Below, piece by piece: positions 18,942 through 28,777 of a stretch of 52,432 nucleotides of DNA. Each line of letters begins with the position of its first letter. Positions within the stretch are counted from its first letter, which is position 1. Made by a program: the position numbers and the translations under genes. The notes beneath the pieces were generated by a model. The model was not told the DNA's origin, searched no databases, and saw only the letters and a list, made by a program, of their open reading frames with translations. This DNA is from a virus, in IMG/VR virus record IMGVR_UViG_3300025096_003559, positions 1-52,432 of that record; one strand, 5' to 3'.

Positions 18942-20495
18942 TTATTCCTCTACTCTGAATTTAAACACATCTGAATATTCGTTCCAAGTTCCCACAGCAG
19001 AATCATAAAAAGCTACTTTTATCCCATAAGCGTATCCTGCTTGTAAAGTGGAAATGTCTAAATCAAAATAGCTACCGGAGAGATCATATGATAAATATGT
19101 ATGTCTGTCGCTACCTGTACCAAACGCAACAACATCTTTATCGTCAACTACTCTGACCACCTTAAAAGATGCGCTATCTAAATAAGTGAGTTGGGCAGTA
19201 TTGGTTGCTTTACTATATATTGTTGGATTCCAGTCTTTTTCTCTTGTATAGATTCTAAACTGCGCTGTCTCGTTTCTGTAATAAGTATCTCTTAAGTTGG
19301 TGATATTAAAGGCGTATTTTGGATATGGATTTATGACTGACGAGTCTAACGCTTTTGGTTTAATACTTCCTGTATGAAATACGGTGCTGCCAATTGCTGT
19401 TCCGGCACTGGATGTGTGCCAAACATCGAAGATTTTTGTCAAATTAACGCCTGGATAATATCCCGTGTTATTATCATTTGCAGCGGTTAATGCCAAAGAA
19501 CATGAATAGATTCCTGTTGAAACTTTACTCCCAGTGGCATTAATATGACCAGCGGTTGCAACTCCCCCCCCGACAGATAATGCAAGAGCAGAACCTGAAG
19601 TTTTTGTATTGTCGGTTGAGCCGGAAAAAAGGCTAACAAGGACTCTGTTATCACTGCCAAGACCGGGGAGATCTACTAATCTTCCTCGAACATAATTATA
19701 TAAATATAAAGTGTTTAGATTGTCTACGGCTGGTGCTAAGGAACTGCTATAATAAAAATTACCCCGATTATCCTTTTTAGTAGAATCCCAACGAGCTTCG
19801 ATTATTGGTCTTTTGAAAAAATATTCAGACCCTCTGGCAAAAAACTTTTTAGTGTAGGATGAGGAAGCCGCAGTTTCATTTAATAAAAAGATTCCCAGAC
19901 CATAATTATTTTTGCCCAAAGTAGAGCCACCGGCTCCAGCAGTTGATCCAGAAATCCATTGTTCAACCCAATCGCTAATATCGACTTCTAAGCCTTCCGT
20001 GCCATTATCAAAAGATGCAGTATATCTAGGCTCTGCGTGATAATCTCCACCGGCAGAGCCCCAATTTGTCACCCCAGCAGAATTACTATATGCAGAATTC
20101 CAATTGGCACTGCCGCTATCAGAATATGATTCCATATCAAGCCCAGTGCCTTCATCCCACGAACTTGATACTGCCGCAAGAATCATATTATAATTTCTAG
20201 GCAACGTAAAAGGGTGTTCTGCGTTAAACATACGAAGATAGAAGCTGACGCTTCCACTTGCAGGTATAACGCTATTGGTGCGATCTGTTTTTAATGAATT
20301 ACTGCCGGTTACATTAAATTTAACTAATATTCTTGAAAGCTCGACGGAGCCTGAGTCTTGTTGTCCATAAATTCTAAACACTTCGAGAGAATCGGACAAT
20401 CCCATATTTGAGCCCGTGCCACGGGCGATCAGATCGGACTTATAAGCATTTGTAATTGTTGTATCTGCAATTGCCGTATATCTTTTAATGCCCAT
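18942..20495 (-). CDS. Baseplate-module protein with a DNRLRE-like N-terminal domain, 517 aa
   Basis: The first 230 residues resemble the DNRLRE-type module found in secreted and surface proteins: an ADTTITNA opening, an N-x-G-x-S-x-x-L-E-V strand near residue 35, an S-R-I-L-V-K-F-N-V strand, and later a D-I-S-x-W-V-x-x-W motif with a GLGIFLL strand. This module is a beta sandwich often linked to carbohydrate or surface attachment. The C-terminal half is Ser/Thr/Tyr-rich and beta-like with no recognised domain. The gene lies directly after the gp6-like gene, sharing its stop/start boundary, and just before the 3492-residue giant. In T4 this position holds gp7, but I see no similarity to gp7. 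A role as connector between wedge and fibre is inference. Confidence 0.7.
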   Translation of the reverse strand: MGIKRYTAIADTTITNAYKSDLIARGTGSNMGLSDSLEVFRIYGQQDSGSVELSRILVKFNVTGSNSLKTDRTNSVIPASGSVSFYLRMFNAEHPFTLPRNYNMILAAVSSSWDEGTGLDMESYSDSGSANWNSAYSNSAGVTNWGSAGGDYHAEPRYTASFDNGTEGLEVDISDWVEQWISGSTAGAGGSTLGKNNYGLGIFLLNETAASSSYTKKFFARGSEYFFKRPIIEARWDSTKKDNRGNFYYSSSLAPAVDNLNTLYLYNYVRGRLVDLPGLGSDNRVLVSLFSGSTDNTKTSGSALALSVGGGVATAGHINATGSKVSTGIYSCSLALTAANDNNTGYYPGVNLTKIFDVWHTSSAGTAIGSTVFHTGSIKPKALDSSVINPYPKYAFNITNLRDTYYRNETAQFRIYTREKDWNPTIYSKATNTAQLTYLDSASFKVVRVVDDKDVVAFGTGSDRHTYLSYDLSGSYFDLDISTLQAGYAYGIKVAFYDSAVGTWNEYSDVFKFRVEE

Positions 20496-22300
20496 TATTT
20501 AGCGGTACCTCGTAAGTCTGAATCGGGATATTTAATTTCAAAAATTACATTTTTTGGTGCTTTAACAAATCTTCCATCCGAAGTTGTCTGAGCTTTAACA
20601 TTAAACATTGTGGTGGCATATCCAACTCCGGTTTTCTGTACCGCAGTAACACTCATTGTATCTACTACACCAGTAATGGAGTTTAGAAGGCGATAAATAT
20701 CCGATGTGGACAAATCTTCCCCTACGTCATATAATCTATCAAAATATGCCCGTAGCGCACTGACACATCGGTCTAACACCACAGCTTTATTTGCATCCAA
20801 ACGTGCTATAATTTCAAAGTTTATCCCCAGATTAACAATCTTTGCATCTAAAATATCTACAGAGTCATTTATCATCCTTTTTGTAGAAATCCACGTTTTA
20901 ATATTTTGTTTAATGACGCTATTGGTCGTTTCTAAATAGCCGTTTGTTGAGCGGGATATTACGTATATATTAATATTTCTCAAGTTAGAATCTCGATCTT
21001 GTATTACAGCGCATTTATCAACGCTGCCAAATCTGGGGGGTATAGAATAAATAAATGCTTTGTAGTCTTCGGCAGTAACAATCCTATTTTGTGCTGAATA
21101 CACCCCCTGAATAAGTTCGCGCAATTCTTCAATATTCGGAGGAGATATATCACCTTGTATTGGTTTTTCGTTGGTCACCTCCAGTGACTGTTTAACAGTC
21201 TGCATTGTGGTTCGAACAAGATTAAGTCTATTGGGAAAATCCAATATTATGCTTCCAAGTTGCGTGACCGTTGCAGTGGCAGCATTAGACATTGCCGCTG
21301 TATTGGCACGGTAATCAACTCGGATCTCTGTGTTTGAAGGTCCAACTCCAAACTTATCCGTTTTGATAAGGACCGAAGGATCTAGAGCAATATCTGTAAC
21401 ATATGTTTTAGAATGCAGATCTAATACAATATCTCTCGTATTTGCAAGAGACACATTCGAAAGTTCAGAATCGGAACCGTATCCAAATACGATATCTGTG
21501 CCAAATCTGTTTCTTTCAACCCTGTATCTACGAGGTACAATTACTGGCTTAAGAATATTCGGAGCTTGGAGGCTGGTAGACGCATCATTGTTTGTGATAG
21601 GGACATAAATAATATTTTGTGCCAAATTTTCAACTTCAAAATAATCATGACCATCACCATCGGTTACTGCAAGGATTTCCGTTACGTTATTGCCCGGTAT
21701 TGTCAATTTCCTAAATTTAACAAAATCGCCAATATTTTCAAACAATTTTGTTCTGGTTTCCCCGGAAACCACGGGACCAGAGGCTTTAATAGCAAAATGC
21801 GTTGGATCGCCGGTTGTACTATTAGTCTTTGCGGTGACTTGTTCATTTGCGCCATCAGCAAAATTAATATCTTGCAATAATGTAAACTGTGCGCCATTGG
21901 TAGCGACAAGGGTTGAACCAGCTTTTAAAATTGGCATATAGTCTGAATCGGGACCGGTTGCGCTTGAGTTTGCAGGTACTAAAATATATGCAGTAACATG
22001 TCCATATGTTGCACGGGCTCCTTGATGAGCGTATCCCATTGTGGCACCATGTTTAATAATATTTTCATATTCTATGGCGGTTGCCAAAAAACTTTCGTTT
22101 GCCTGATAATCTAAATAAAACGATAGCATGTCTCCTATGTAAGATGTGGCATCCAACATAAGAGCACCGAAACCTGCATCCGTAAAATCTTGAAAAGTAT
22201 CTGGATAGTATCGTTTTGCATAATCTATTAAATCGGTTTTAATAGATTGAAAATCTCTACTCAAATAATTTATTTTTACATTGTCTCTGTTTAGCGCCAT
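20495..22300 (-). CDS. Baseplate wedge protein, T4 gp6/phage Mu J-like, 601 aa
   Basis: The N-terminus has the hallmarks of the gp6/baseplate J superfamily: a YLSRDF motif near residue 12, then an F-T-D-A-G-x-G-A-L-M-L-D segment running into SYIGDMLSFYLDYQANESFL (about residues 39-72). A second diagnostic stretch, about residues 393-430, reads NIEELRELIQG..., then NRIVTAEDYKAFI; this is the conserved region in which J-type proteins carry R-x-V-T-x-x-D-Y. Gp6 forms the ring that holds the baseplate wedges together. The size (601 residues) is close to that of T4 gp6 (about 660). The gp25-like gene lies immediately upstream, the classical partner order. The start is supported by an AAAGGATA Shine-Dalgarno. 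Confidence in the family is high. Confidence 0.9.
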   Translation of the reverse strand: MALNRDNVKINYLSRDFQSIKTDLIDYAKRYYPDTFQDFTDAGFGALMLDATSYIGDMLSFYLDYQANESFLATAIEYENIIKHGATMGYAHQGARATYGHVTAYILVPANSSATGPDSDYMPILKAGSTLVATNGAQFTLLQDINFADGANEQVTAKTNSTTGDPTHFAIKASGPVVSGETRTKLFENIGDFVKFRKLTIPGNNVTEILAVTDGDGHDYFEVENLAQNIIYVPITNNDASTSLQAPNILKPVIVPRRYRVERNRFGTDIVFGYGSDSELSNVSLANTRDIVLDLHSKTYVTDIALDPSVLIKTDKFGVGPSNTEIRVDYRANTAAMSNAATATVTQLGSIILDFPNRLNLVRTTMQTVKQSLEVTNEKPIQGDISPPNIEELRELIQGVYSAQNRIVTAEDYKAFIYSIPPRFGSVDKCAVIQDRDSNLRNINIYVISRSTNGYLETTNSVIKQNIKTWISTKRMINDSVDILDAKIVNLGINFEIIARLDANKAVVLDRCVSALRAYFDRLYDVGEDLSTSDIYRLLNSITGVVDTMSVTAVQKTGVGYATTMFNVKAQTTSDGRFVKAPKNVIFEIKYPDSDLRGTAK

Positions 22301-22324
22301 AAAATATCCTTTTATTAAATATCG

Positions 22325-22729
22325 CTATGATAAATTAATAGTAAGCGTTTCCGAAGTATAGTCAGAATATATTGAGTAATCTATTACTACATTAAGATAA
22401 TTTGAGGGCGAAGACGGTTCTACCGACGATCCTACACCAGCAGGATGTTCTTGCTGAAAGTGCACAGAATTTATTGTAATATATGGTACATATTTTCTGG
22501 CTTGCTCAAATATCCGGCTTCGCAAATTAAAAAATATATCTTCAGTTGCATTTTCAAATAAATATTGTCTTATGCCAACTCCGAAATCGGGAATCATAAT
22601 TCTTTCCCCTGGAGAAGTTAAAACTACCATTTTTAGATTTTGCCGAGCCACCGCTCGCAATGTTTTATTTAGAGCATACCCATCCTGGGAATCTCTATAT
22701 AGAGGTAGTTTTGGAGACTTGCCTGACAT
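22325..22729 (-). CDS. Baseplate wedge protein, T4 gp25-like, 134 aa
   Basis: Residues about 22-60 contain the conserved GPW/gp25 pattern: N-K-x-L-R-A-V-A, then L-x-x-V-V-L-T-x-P-G-E-R-x-M-x-P-D-F-G-V-G-I-R-Q-Y-L-F-E-N. The length matches the usual 110-150 residues of gp25. This small protein is a universal part of contractile-tail baseplates and binds gp6 and gp53 to form the wedge core and start sheath assembly. Its close linkage to the gp6-like gene downstream (24-base gap) fits. A GGAGG Shine-Dalgarno lies upstream of the ATG. A 50-base gap separates it from the 1668-residue gene upstream. Together with the gp6-like gene this is the best evidence for a contractile-tail phage. Confidence 0.9.
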   Translation of the reverse strand: MSGKSPKLPLYRDSQDGYALNKTLRAVARQNLKMVVLTSPGERIMIPDFGVGIRQYLFENATEDIFFNLRSRIFEQARKYVPYITINSVHFQQEHPAGVGSSVEPSSPSNYLNVVIDYSIYSDYTSETLTINLS

Positions 22730-22779
22730 TATCTATTATCCTCCAATATATAAGTAGTTTTATCTTAAAAGATCTGCAC

Positions 22780-25700
22780 CTAAGATATTCCAGATTTTTT
22801 AAGAAACGGATCTTCATAAGATAGATTCTGGAAACCATAAACAGCGCTTGTAAGGGCTTGTAATATTGAAAGTTTTGTTCTGGCAAGCATATCGTGTAAG
22901 TTGATCCCCCCAAACACTTCCTTGAATACAGCCGTATCTGACAAGGCTGCAAATTCATATAGTGACAATGCAGATACCATATCTTGTATGGGGAGCAAAT
23001 AATAAAAAAGTTCTTTATACTCTGGTAAATCCCACATCTCTTGCTTGAGATTATTCCAAATTTCTTCTGCGCGACCTGGGCTATCGCTTGGATCGAACGT
23101 TTCTGCCTGTTCGCACTCTGTTCGTAGTAATATCACTTTATCCCCCAAATTAGTTTCCACCTCCTTGAATGACCCAAAGTAGTCGGATGTGGTTCTCCGG
23201 GGGGTACCCGTGCCTTCTTCCCCTGCGCTTGTAACTGTTTGTGTAGCAGTCAGCAATGATAGCTGAAATCCCATTATGTGAGTCGTGGGGTCATAAAGTG
23301 TTTCAAATATAAATCTTGGAACGAGAGCCCCGCTAGCATCATCATCCTTTGTAACATACCGGTCTTTCCATTTTATAATGGTATCTAAATCATATAATGC
23401 GGCTTCCCACTCGTCTTCCGTCAGAGTGTCTCCCTGATTTATTACTCCGAATATCTTCTCTGTTAAAAATTCATCCCAGGATTTTCCACTGAGTGGAACG
23501 TGCAATGCCGCGCTTATCCCGCCTCTTAAGGTGTCGATCTCTTTTCTGATTATCTCTTTTAGTGCATATTTGCCGCCTGGATTCTGGGGCAACTGCGGAT
23601 CTTCTGTAATGCGCCGGAAGTCATAATATTTTAGTGCTGCCATTTTTGTCTCGTCAAACAACTTACCATGAATAGTCTCAAAATCAACTGTATATTGTTC
23701 TAGTTCATTTTTGATAGATTTATATACAGATGATACAAATAATTCACTATCCATAAAGGATAGATCAAATGCATTGCATATATGAATAGCGATCATTGCT
23801 TGTTCTACAATAAACAGACGTGTCAGTAATATGGTGGACACGATTGCGCTCGCTCTTCGTCCAGGGCTTATGTTGTCGCAAAATATTTCTTGCTCTGTAG
23901 CAGACGAAGGGTAGCTACCCAGAATAGGTCGTTGTTCTGACTCGGTTTTCGTTGTTAGAGAAAGTAGCCCTGTTGATAAATCTGTTGCAAAAGATTTAAG
24001 CTCCTCGTATCCAAGAATATCCGCAGCAGGGTAAGTAGGTGTTATTGTATCAAAGCTCGTTTCCCCCATCCCACTCTCGTTGCCCAGGGTGGTCCAGTCC
24101 TCGGTGGCGAGCGGGTCGGGATCAATGGAGTACTTTCCATCACCGATGTGTCGTGCGAATTGATCAAAGATATCTACAGTTATGTCATCTATCACATTTT
24201 CAGCAAGCTGGCGTTCCAGTCCGTAGTCTCGGGTGAAGTCGGTGCCCATGGCACCGCCGATCACTTCTGCAAACGCCGTTAGGACGGAAAAATTACTTTG
24301 AAGAACAAGTCCGCCCAGCCCGGAAAGCGTAATACCAAGAATGTCATCCGACAAGTTGTTTAAATTAATCATACGCAGCGCTGGGGTGTCACCAAGTGTA
24401 GAAAATCGCCTATATGCAAGTTTGCCGGTCGCTACTTTTCTTCCCAAAAAATTAGGGCTCGAAGAAATATTATATGCTTCGTCTTTATAATCCACCACGC
24501 TGGCTCCAGCAGATCTGCGATGGACCTTAACTAGTTTGTCACTAAACCCAGAACTGCGGACAACTGGTGTCTGCTCTCCTGCGGTCACCTCATATGTTAT
24601 TTTCTGAACTTGCATTTTAATGTATTTACCCTTATTTCCATATGTCTCCCAGCCAATGTTCCACTCTACACTCGGATCCGAGTACTGTGAGACGCGGATT
24701 CCACTTGGATAGTAGTTATAGGCGCGATCTGGGAATGTCATTTCCGTAGCATTTGACTCTAACTCCAGGTCTTCGGGGGTGAGATCCGTAACATAGCTCC
24801 CATCAATTCTGTCAATTAGCTCAACCCATTGGAGGGGGAAGTACCAATCTGATACATACGCATCGAGAAATTCGGCTCGATAATCGGGAACACCCTCCGC
24901 TTGGAAACCGGCGAAGATGGCGTCGGCATATCGATTGTACGATGGGTGTTTCTTGAGAACAACTGGCATGCCGTCATTATCAAATCCAGTGTCCTGGAGC
25001 ATTTGCTCAAATACAGAGTCGTCTTCGCCTGCTGTATTATCCGATAAAATATAAAATACCCCGTTCTCATCTATATTCATATCACCGTACTTCCTGGCGT
25101 GGTCTGAGGTCGTAGCACCCGGCGATCCGCCGACATCTACATCCTTACCAAAATCGTATTCAAAAACGTCGCCTTCAATTCTTTCTGACACGGCTGAAGC
25201 GATGGGTGGTTGGTTGTTTATTATATCATATCCGATGGTATAATCTCGATCCGAAAGATCGCCAGGATCGCCGGGGAGGTTGCATTTCGATGTTGCCTTG
25301 AACGCGGCTCCGAAAAGTTCATTGGGAGTCCACCCATACTCGTCTGCATAAAGCCTCTCATAAATATTAGGATACCGAGCCACTTCATAGTTAAAATTGC
25401 TCATTGCTACACCAAGCGGTCCTTCAATAGCTGTAGCGATTACCTCCTTCATAGCAGGTGGCAGTTCCGGTATTAAAGAGTCGCTTTGACCAAATAGAGA
25501 TGGAAAGGACGGAGCCATCGTACCATTCATAATCGTTTTTAATGTGTTATACAATGTACGAATTTTTTCTGTATTATGTTCGACTTCTTTGTTAATGATT
25601 TCGGCTATCTCGTCTTGAGTGAGTTGCGAGTCTTTTTCTGCCAGAAGCGCTTCTCGCAAAATTGTCGCGTCTGTCCCATCTCCCAAATGACAAAAATCTT

Positions 25701-27786
25701 TTGGTGGCGTTTTGGCTGGGTCTGGAGCGTATTCTAGAAACTCTGGCTTTATCATTCTGCCCATAGATGAAAACATGTCGGCAAACTCATATTTATCCTT
25801 AAACAAAGAACCAAAAGCTGGGTTTTGTGCTTTGAGACACTTGTATGCTACTGTCAACGTTTCTTCCGACGCTGTGCCCTGATATAACAATATTTGTTCA
25901 TCGGGAGAGGTTACAGCAGTGACTGCCGAGGTAGCGTTCCTTAAATCAGATAAAAATCCAGTCATTGCCTCGGGCGATACGAGGACTTCTTCGACTGCCC
26001 ACCCCTTTTCTGAAGTTGGCAAGTTAAGAGCCACGCCAGTATCTTCATATACAGCCAATCCAGATGAAATGCCCCGAGAAACCATATTGCCTACAGCGCC
26101 AATAAATCCAGTTCCACCAGCAGACGTTAATGCGTCTCCCCACGCTTTTGGATCATTTAAATCTTCGAAACTTACCCCGATGCTTTCTCCAAGCCAATCT
26201 TGAAAACCCGCTTTGACTGCTGCTGCACCGATTCCTTCGCCCAGAGCATCATCAAATATAACTTCACAAGAATTTTGTAGAATTCGCAATATTGCATCCG
26301 ATAGCGCCTTTACTAATGCGGCGTATAACTGTTCTATAGCTTTTTCAATAATCTCTGCCAAATAATCTAATGTTGGAAAATTATCTGGTATCTGTATGCC
26401 TTGGAATATTGGAAACCCAACTGATATATCAATATCTGGGGAGAAATTGCATTTTTCAAATCCGCAGCGGGCATTTACCATTTTTCCCAATGAGAGAGAA
26501 ACATCGATAAGTTCTCCTAAATCTTCGTCACCCTCAACAATGCTTTCTCCCACTAATGATATCGTTCTATCAATGTAACACTGTAACGCCTCATTAACCA
26601 TGCATGCAATATCAATTTTTGACAGTACATCGCCATACAATGTCCGTAGTGCCTCTTTTCCCACTGTGGAATCCAGCGGGACATCTCCACCTATGTTTTT
26701 GAATTTTTCCGTTAAGCTTTGGACGTTTTCAGATGATAGCGACATGTCACCTTTAAGTTTCTTAAGTTGACTTGCCGAGTCTCGCAAATTGCGCCTTGTT
26801 TCGGGATCAAGGTTAAATAGTCGATCTTCTTCAGCCAATTCTTCATCAGACTTACAAAGATTAATATCTATATCAAGCGATATTAGTTTCGCTAAATCGG
26901 CAAAACCAAAACTAATTCCCTTATCTGCGTATAAAGAAAGTCCATCAGTCCGCTTTTCTTTATCTCGTATTACCGGAGTTGGCAATGTAAAACGTGTTAA
27001 AAATGCAAAAATATTAAAAGTATTAATATCTCGTTGCATTAGGTGTTCGTGCATAGCATCAAGGTGCAATAAATAATTGGCAGTTGTTAAATGATTTATT
27101 ACATCATTGTTAATAAAACAGTCATATCCTATTGTGTGTTGTTCTCCTTCAATTAATGCATATATCCCTTTATATTCATAGGTATAACCAATTATTAATC
27201 GTCTATCAATTTCAGGCTCACAAGCTTCGAACTGGGATCGCTGTTGCATAATGCGATTTCTATTCAAATATCTATTAATTATGTTACTGGCACGCCGCAG
27301 CCTTTTTAGCTCAGCGAGAATATTAATATTTGAAATAAATTTAGAAGATCTTGCAAGAGCCGGAAGATATGATTCGATAATATCAACAACAAACTCTATT
27401 TGTGCCGCATAGTCATAAACCGATATAGATGCTTCTAGATAACCTTCTTCTGGTCTAATAATATCACAAGCGCTAACATCGTCGTCTACTTGATCAAAGA
27501 TAGATTGTGGAACCTTAACTAATACTTTCATTAAAACACAAGGCTTATAACTTACAAAATAGTCTGGTGTTTCTGAATTGTCAAAAAGTTCGGTAGTGTC
27601 TAGCACGGGAGGCGATAGCTTGCCATAAAATTGTAGCAGTTTTACGATCCCGTCGTATTTGGCTAGGTTGAGCCTATATTCTTTTTGATAGCCGGGGCTT
27701 TCATACTCGCTATCGACAACAATATAATAGCTGTCTTCCTCGCGCCAGGGGCTACATTCATCATGGTTGTGCCAGTTGTCAAGCAT
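22780..27786 (-). CDS. Very large protein of unknown function in the baseplate module, 1668 aa
   Basis: I do not recognise this protein. It has no signal peptide. It is rich in Asp and Glu and contains a helical, fairly hydrophobic region near residues 470-520 (LAEIIEKAIEQLYAALVKAL) followed by small-residue-rich, possibly membrane-interacting stretches (residues about 545-600: GIGAAAVKAG, GGTGFIGAVG). Several Cys pairs occur near residues 395-465. It is not a coiled-coil-dominated protein as a tape measure would be. The start codon lies immediately after the stop of the gene upstream. The position between the spike/peptidase genes and the gp25-like gene suggests a central baseplate or hub-associated part, perhaps one that carries the hub or is injected. 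That is inference from location only. Confidence 0.75.
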   Translation of the reverse strand: MLDNWHNHDECSPWREEDSYYIVVDSEYESPGYQKEYRLNLAKYDGIVKLLQFYGKLSPPVLDTTELFDNSETPDYFVSYKPCVLMKVLVKVPQSIFDQVDDDVSACDIIRPEEGYLEASISVYDYAAQIEFVVDIIESYLPALARSSKFISNINILAELKRLRRASNIINRYLNRNRIMQQRSQFEACEPEIDRRLIIGYTYEYKGIYALIEGEQHTIGYDCFINNDVINHLTTANYLLHLDAMHEHLMQRDINTFNIFAFLTRFTLPTPVIRDKEKRTDGLSLYADKGISFGFADLAKLISLDIDINLCKSDEELAEEDRLFNLDPETRRNLRDSASQLKKLKGDMSLSSENVQSLTEKFKNIGGDVPLDSTVGKEALRTLYGDVLSKIDIACMVNEALQCYIDRTISLVGESIVEGDEDLGELIDVSLSLGKMVNARCGFEKCNFSPDIDISVGFPIFQGIQIPDNFPTLDYLAEIIEKAIEQLYAALVKALSDAILRILQNSCEVIFDDALGEGIGAAAVKAGFQDWLGESIGVSFEDLNDPKAWGDALTSAGGTGFIGAVGNMVSRGISSGLAVYEDTGVALNLPTSEKGWAVEEVLVSPEAMTGFLSDLRNATSAVTAVTSPDEQILLYQGTASEETLTVAYKCLKAQNPAFGSLFKDKYEFADMFSSMGRMIKPEFLEYAPDPAKTPPKDFCHLGDGTDATILREALLAEKDSQLTQDEIAEIINKEVEHNTEKIRTLYNTLKTIMNGTMAPSFPSLFGQSDSLIPELPPAMKEVIATAIEGPLGVAMSNFNYEVARYPNIYERLYADEYGWTPNELFGAAFKATSKCNLPGDPGDLSDRDYTIGYDIINNQPPIASAVSERIEGDVFEYDFGKDVDVGGSPGATTSDHARKYGDMNIDENGVFYILSDNTAGEDDSVFEQMLQDTGFDNDGMPVVLKKHPSYNRYADAIFAGFQAEGVPDYRAEFLDAYVSDWYFPLQWVELIDRIDGSYVTDLTPEDLELESNATEMTFPDRAYNYYPSGIRVSQYSDPSVEWNIGWETYGNKGKYIKMQVQKITYEVTAGEQTPVVRSSGFSDKLVKVHRRSAGASVVDYKDEAYNISSSPNFLGRKVATGKLAYRRFSTLGDTPALRMINLNNLSDDILGITLSGLGGLVLQSNFSVLTAFAEVIGGAMGTDFTRDYGLERQLAENVIDDITVDIFDQFARHIGDGKYSIDPDPLATEDWTTLGNESGMGETSFDTITPTYPAADILGYEELKSFATDLSTGLLSLTTKTESEQRPILGSYPSSATEQEIFCDNISPGRRASAIVSTILLTRLFIVEQAMIAIHICNAFDLSFMDSELFVSSVYKSIKNELEQYTVDFETIHGKLFDETKMAALKYYDFRRITEDPQLPQNPGGKYALKEIIRKEIDTLRGGISAALHVPLSGKSWDEFLTEKIFGVINQGDTLTEDEWEAALYDLDTIIKWKDRYVTKDDDASGALVPRFIFETLYDPTTHIMGFQLSLLTATQTVTSAGEEGTGTPRRTTSDYFGSFKEVETNLGDKVILLRTECEQAETFDPSDSPGRAEEIWNNLKQEMWDLPEYKELFYYLLPIQDMVSALSLYEFAALSDTAVFKEVFGGINLHDMLARTKLSILQALTSAVYGFQNLSYEDPFLKKSGIS

Positions 27787-28758
27787 TTAATTCACCTTAT
27801 TGTACTTGCTTAGAATATAATTAGGAGATATCTGTGACAAGTATTGTTGGTGCCAATTAAACTGTAAATTCATTCTTTCTTTGAAGTTATCTACTAGGGC
27901 TTCGGCTTCATCCATTGCTGCATCGAGACATGCTCCAGGAAGTGATAGCGAGGGAGTAGTGGGGATGGTGGCTGGACCGATCTGGATGGCGTGGCTGTGC
28001 ATAGCAAGTCTTCCATTAACCTTTATCTGTGCAGCAAGAAACTCAAAAACAAAAGCGCTAACCGCTGCGACTCTCTCTTCCAGTTTAGAGAGCGCATCAG
28101 ATAAATTTTCGCCCTTGACCATATATTGTAATTCGCTCTCGTCATTACCAGCAACTAACTCAATACCACTAAATGCCGCTGTGCCACCGCGACTATCCTG
28201 ATTGTGCTGTCTGGTTATAAGTTTAATACCGTTTGCTCCAATAACGCGAATCGAATCTGCTTTGATACCAATTGCCGATTGATTTTCAGGATATCCAATA
28301 TCTGACCAGCCCCGAGTGCGAGACTGGCCATGACCGCTCCAGTGTTTTTCGCTTGTTTCGTTAGGAGTTATTAGATTAAAAGCGGTATCAATATCACATC
28401 TTTGAGAAATGTATATACGAGCAGCGTCTCCTTTAAAATTCGGATCTACCTTTTCGGCGGGTTCGCCTGTGCCCATTCCAACACATATGTCAATTGCGCT
28501 TGCTTGAGTTGCGCCACCGCCACCGTAGCCAGAGGATTTTCCGGCATAACGATCTCTTCCTAACCTTATCCAAGAATTTCCCTTATTGACAATCTCGTCG
28601 CCCACTGTTTTATTGAGCATTGGATAAGGCTCAAGCATGTCGTCGCAGAATAAACCTCTTCCTTGTGTGCCTTCCTGCCAACGTGGATCGCTCTTCTCCG
28701 CAACCTTTAGTGGAGCGAAGTTCTTAGGTTGATTCACATATTTTTCACTTTTCGACAT
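27787..28758 (-). CDS. Putative tail spike or hub-associated protein, 323 aa
   Basis: Residues about 160-215 form a short-strand repeat-like stretch (AIGIKADSIRVIGANGIKLIT... GIELVAGNDES) of the sort seen in the triple-stranded beta-helical parts of phage spikes. A helical, coiled-coil-like segment follows (about 215-245: LSDALSKLEERVAAVSAFV). Then comes a MHSHAIQIG motif with a His-x-His at 254-256; HxH motifs bind iron at the tips of the spikes of phages P2 and phi92. Here the motif is not at the extreme C-terminus: about 67 residues follow, which argues against an identical tip. No Shine-Dalgarno is evident. The gene sits between the M15 peptidase genes and the 1668-residue gene, directly abutting the latter. 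A spike or hub component is a reasonable guess, not a firm call. Confidence 0.6.
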   Translation of the reverse strand: MSKSEKYVNQPKNFAPLKVAEKSDPRWQEGTQGRGLFCDDMLEPYPMLNKTVGDEIVNKGNSWIRLGRDRYAGKSSGYGGGGATQASAIDICVGMGTGEPAEKVDPNFKGDAARIYISQRCDIDTAFNLITPNETSEKHWSGHGQSRTRGWSDIGYPENQSAIGIKADSIRVIGANGIKLITRQHNQDSRGGTAAFSGIELVAGNDESELQYMVKGENLSDALSKLEERVAAVSAFVFEFLAAQIKVNGRLAMHSHAIQIGPATIPTTPSLSLPGACLDAAMDEAEALVDNFKERMNLQFNWHQQYLSQISPNYILSKYNKVN

Positions 28759-28777
28759 AATAGTAAATAGTTAATAG

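Noticed and set aside
22780-27786. Tape-measure protein
   Set aside because: The sequence is not dominated by long helices or coiled coils and it lies beside gp25-like, not between tube and hub genes as is usual.
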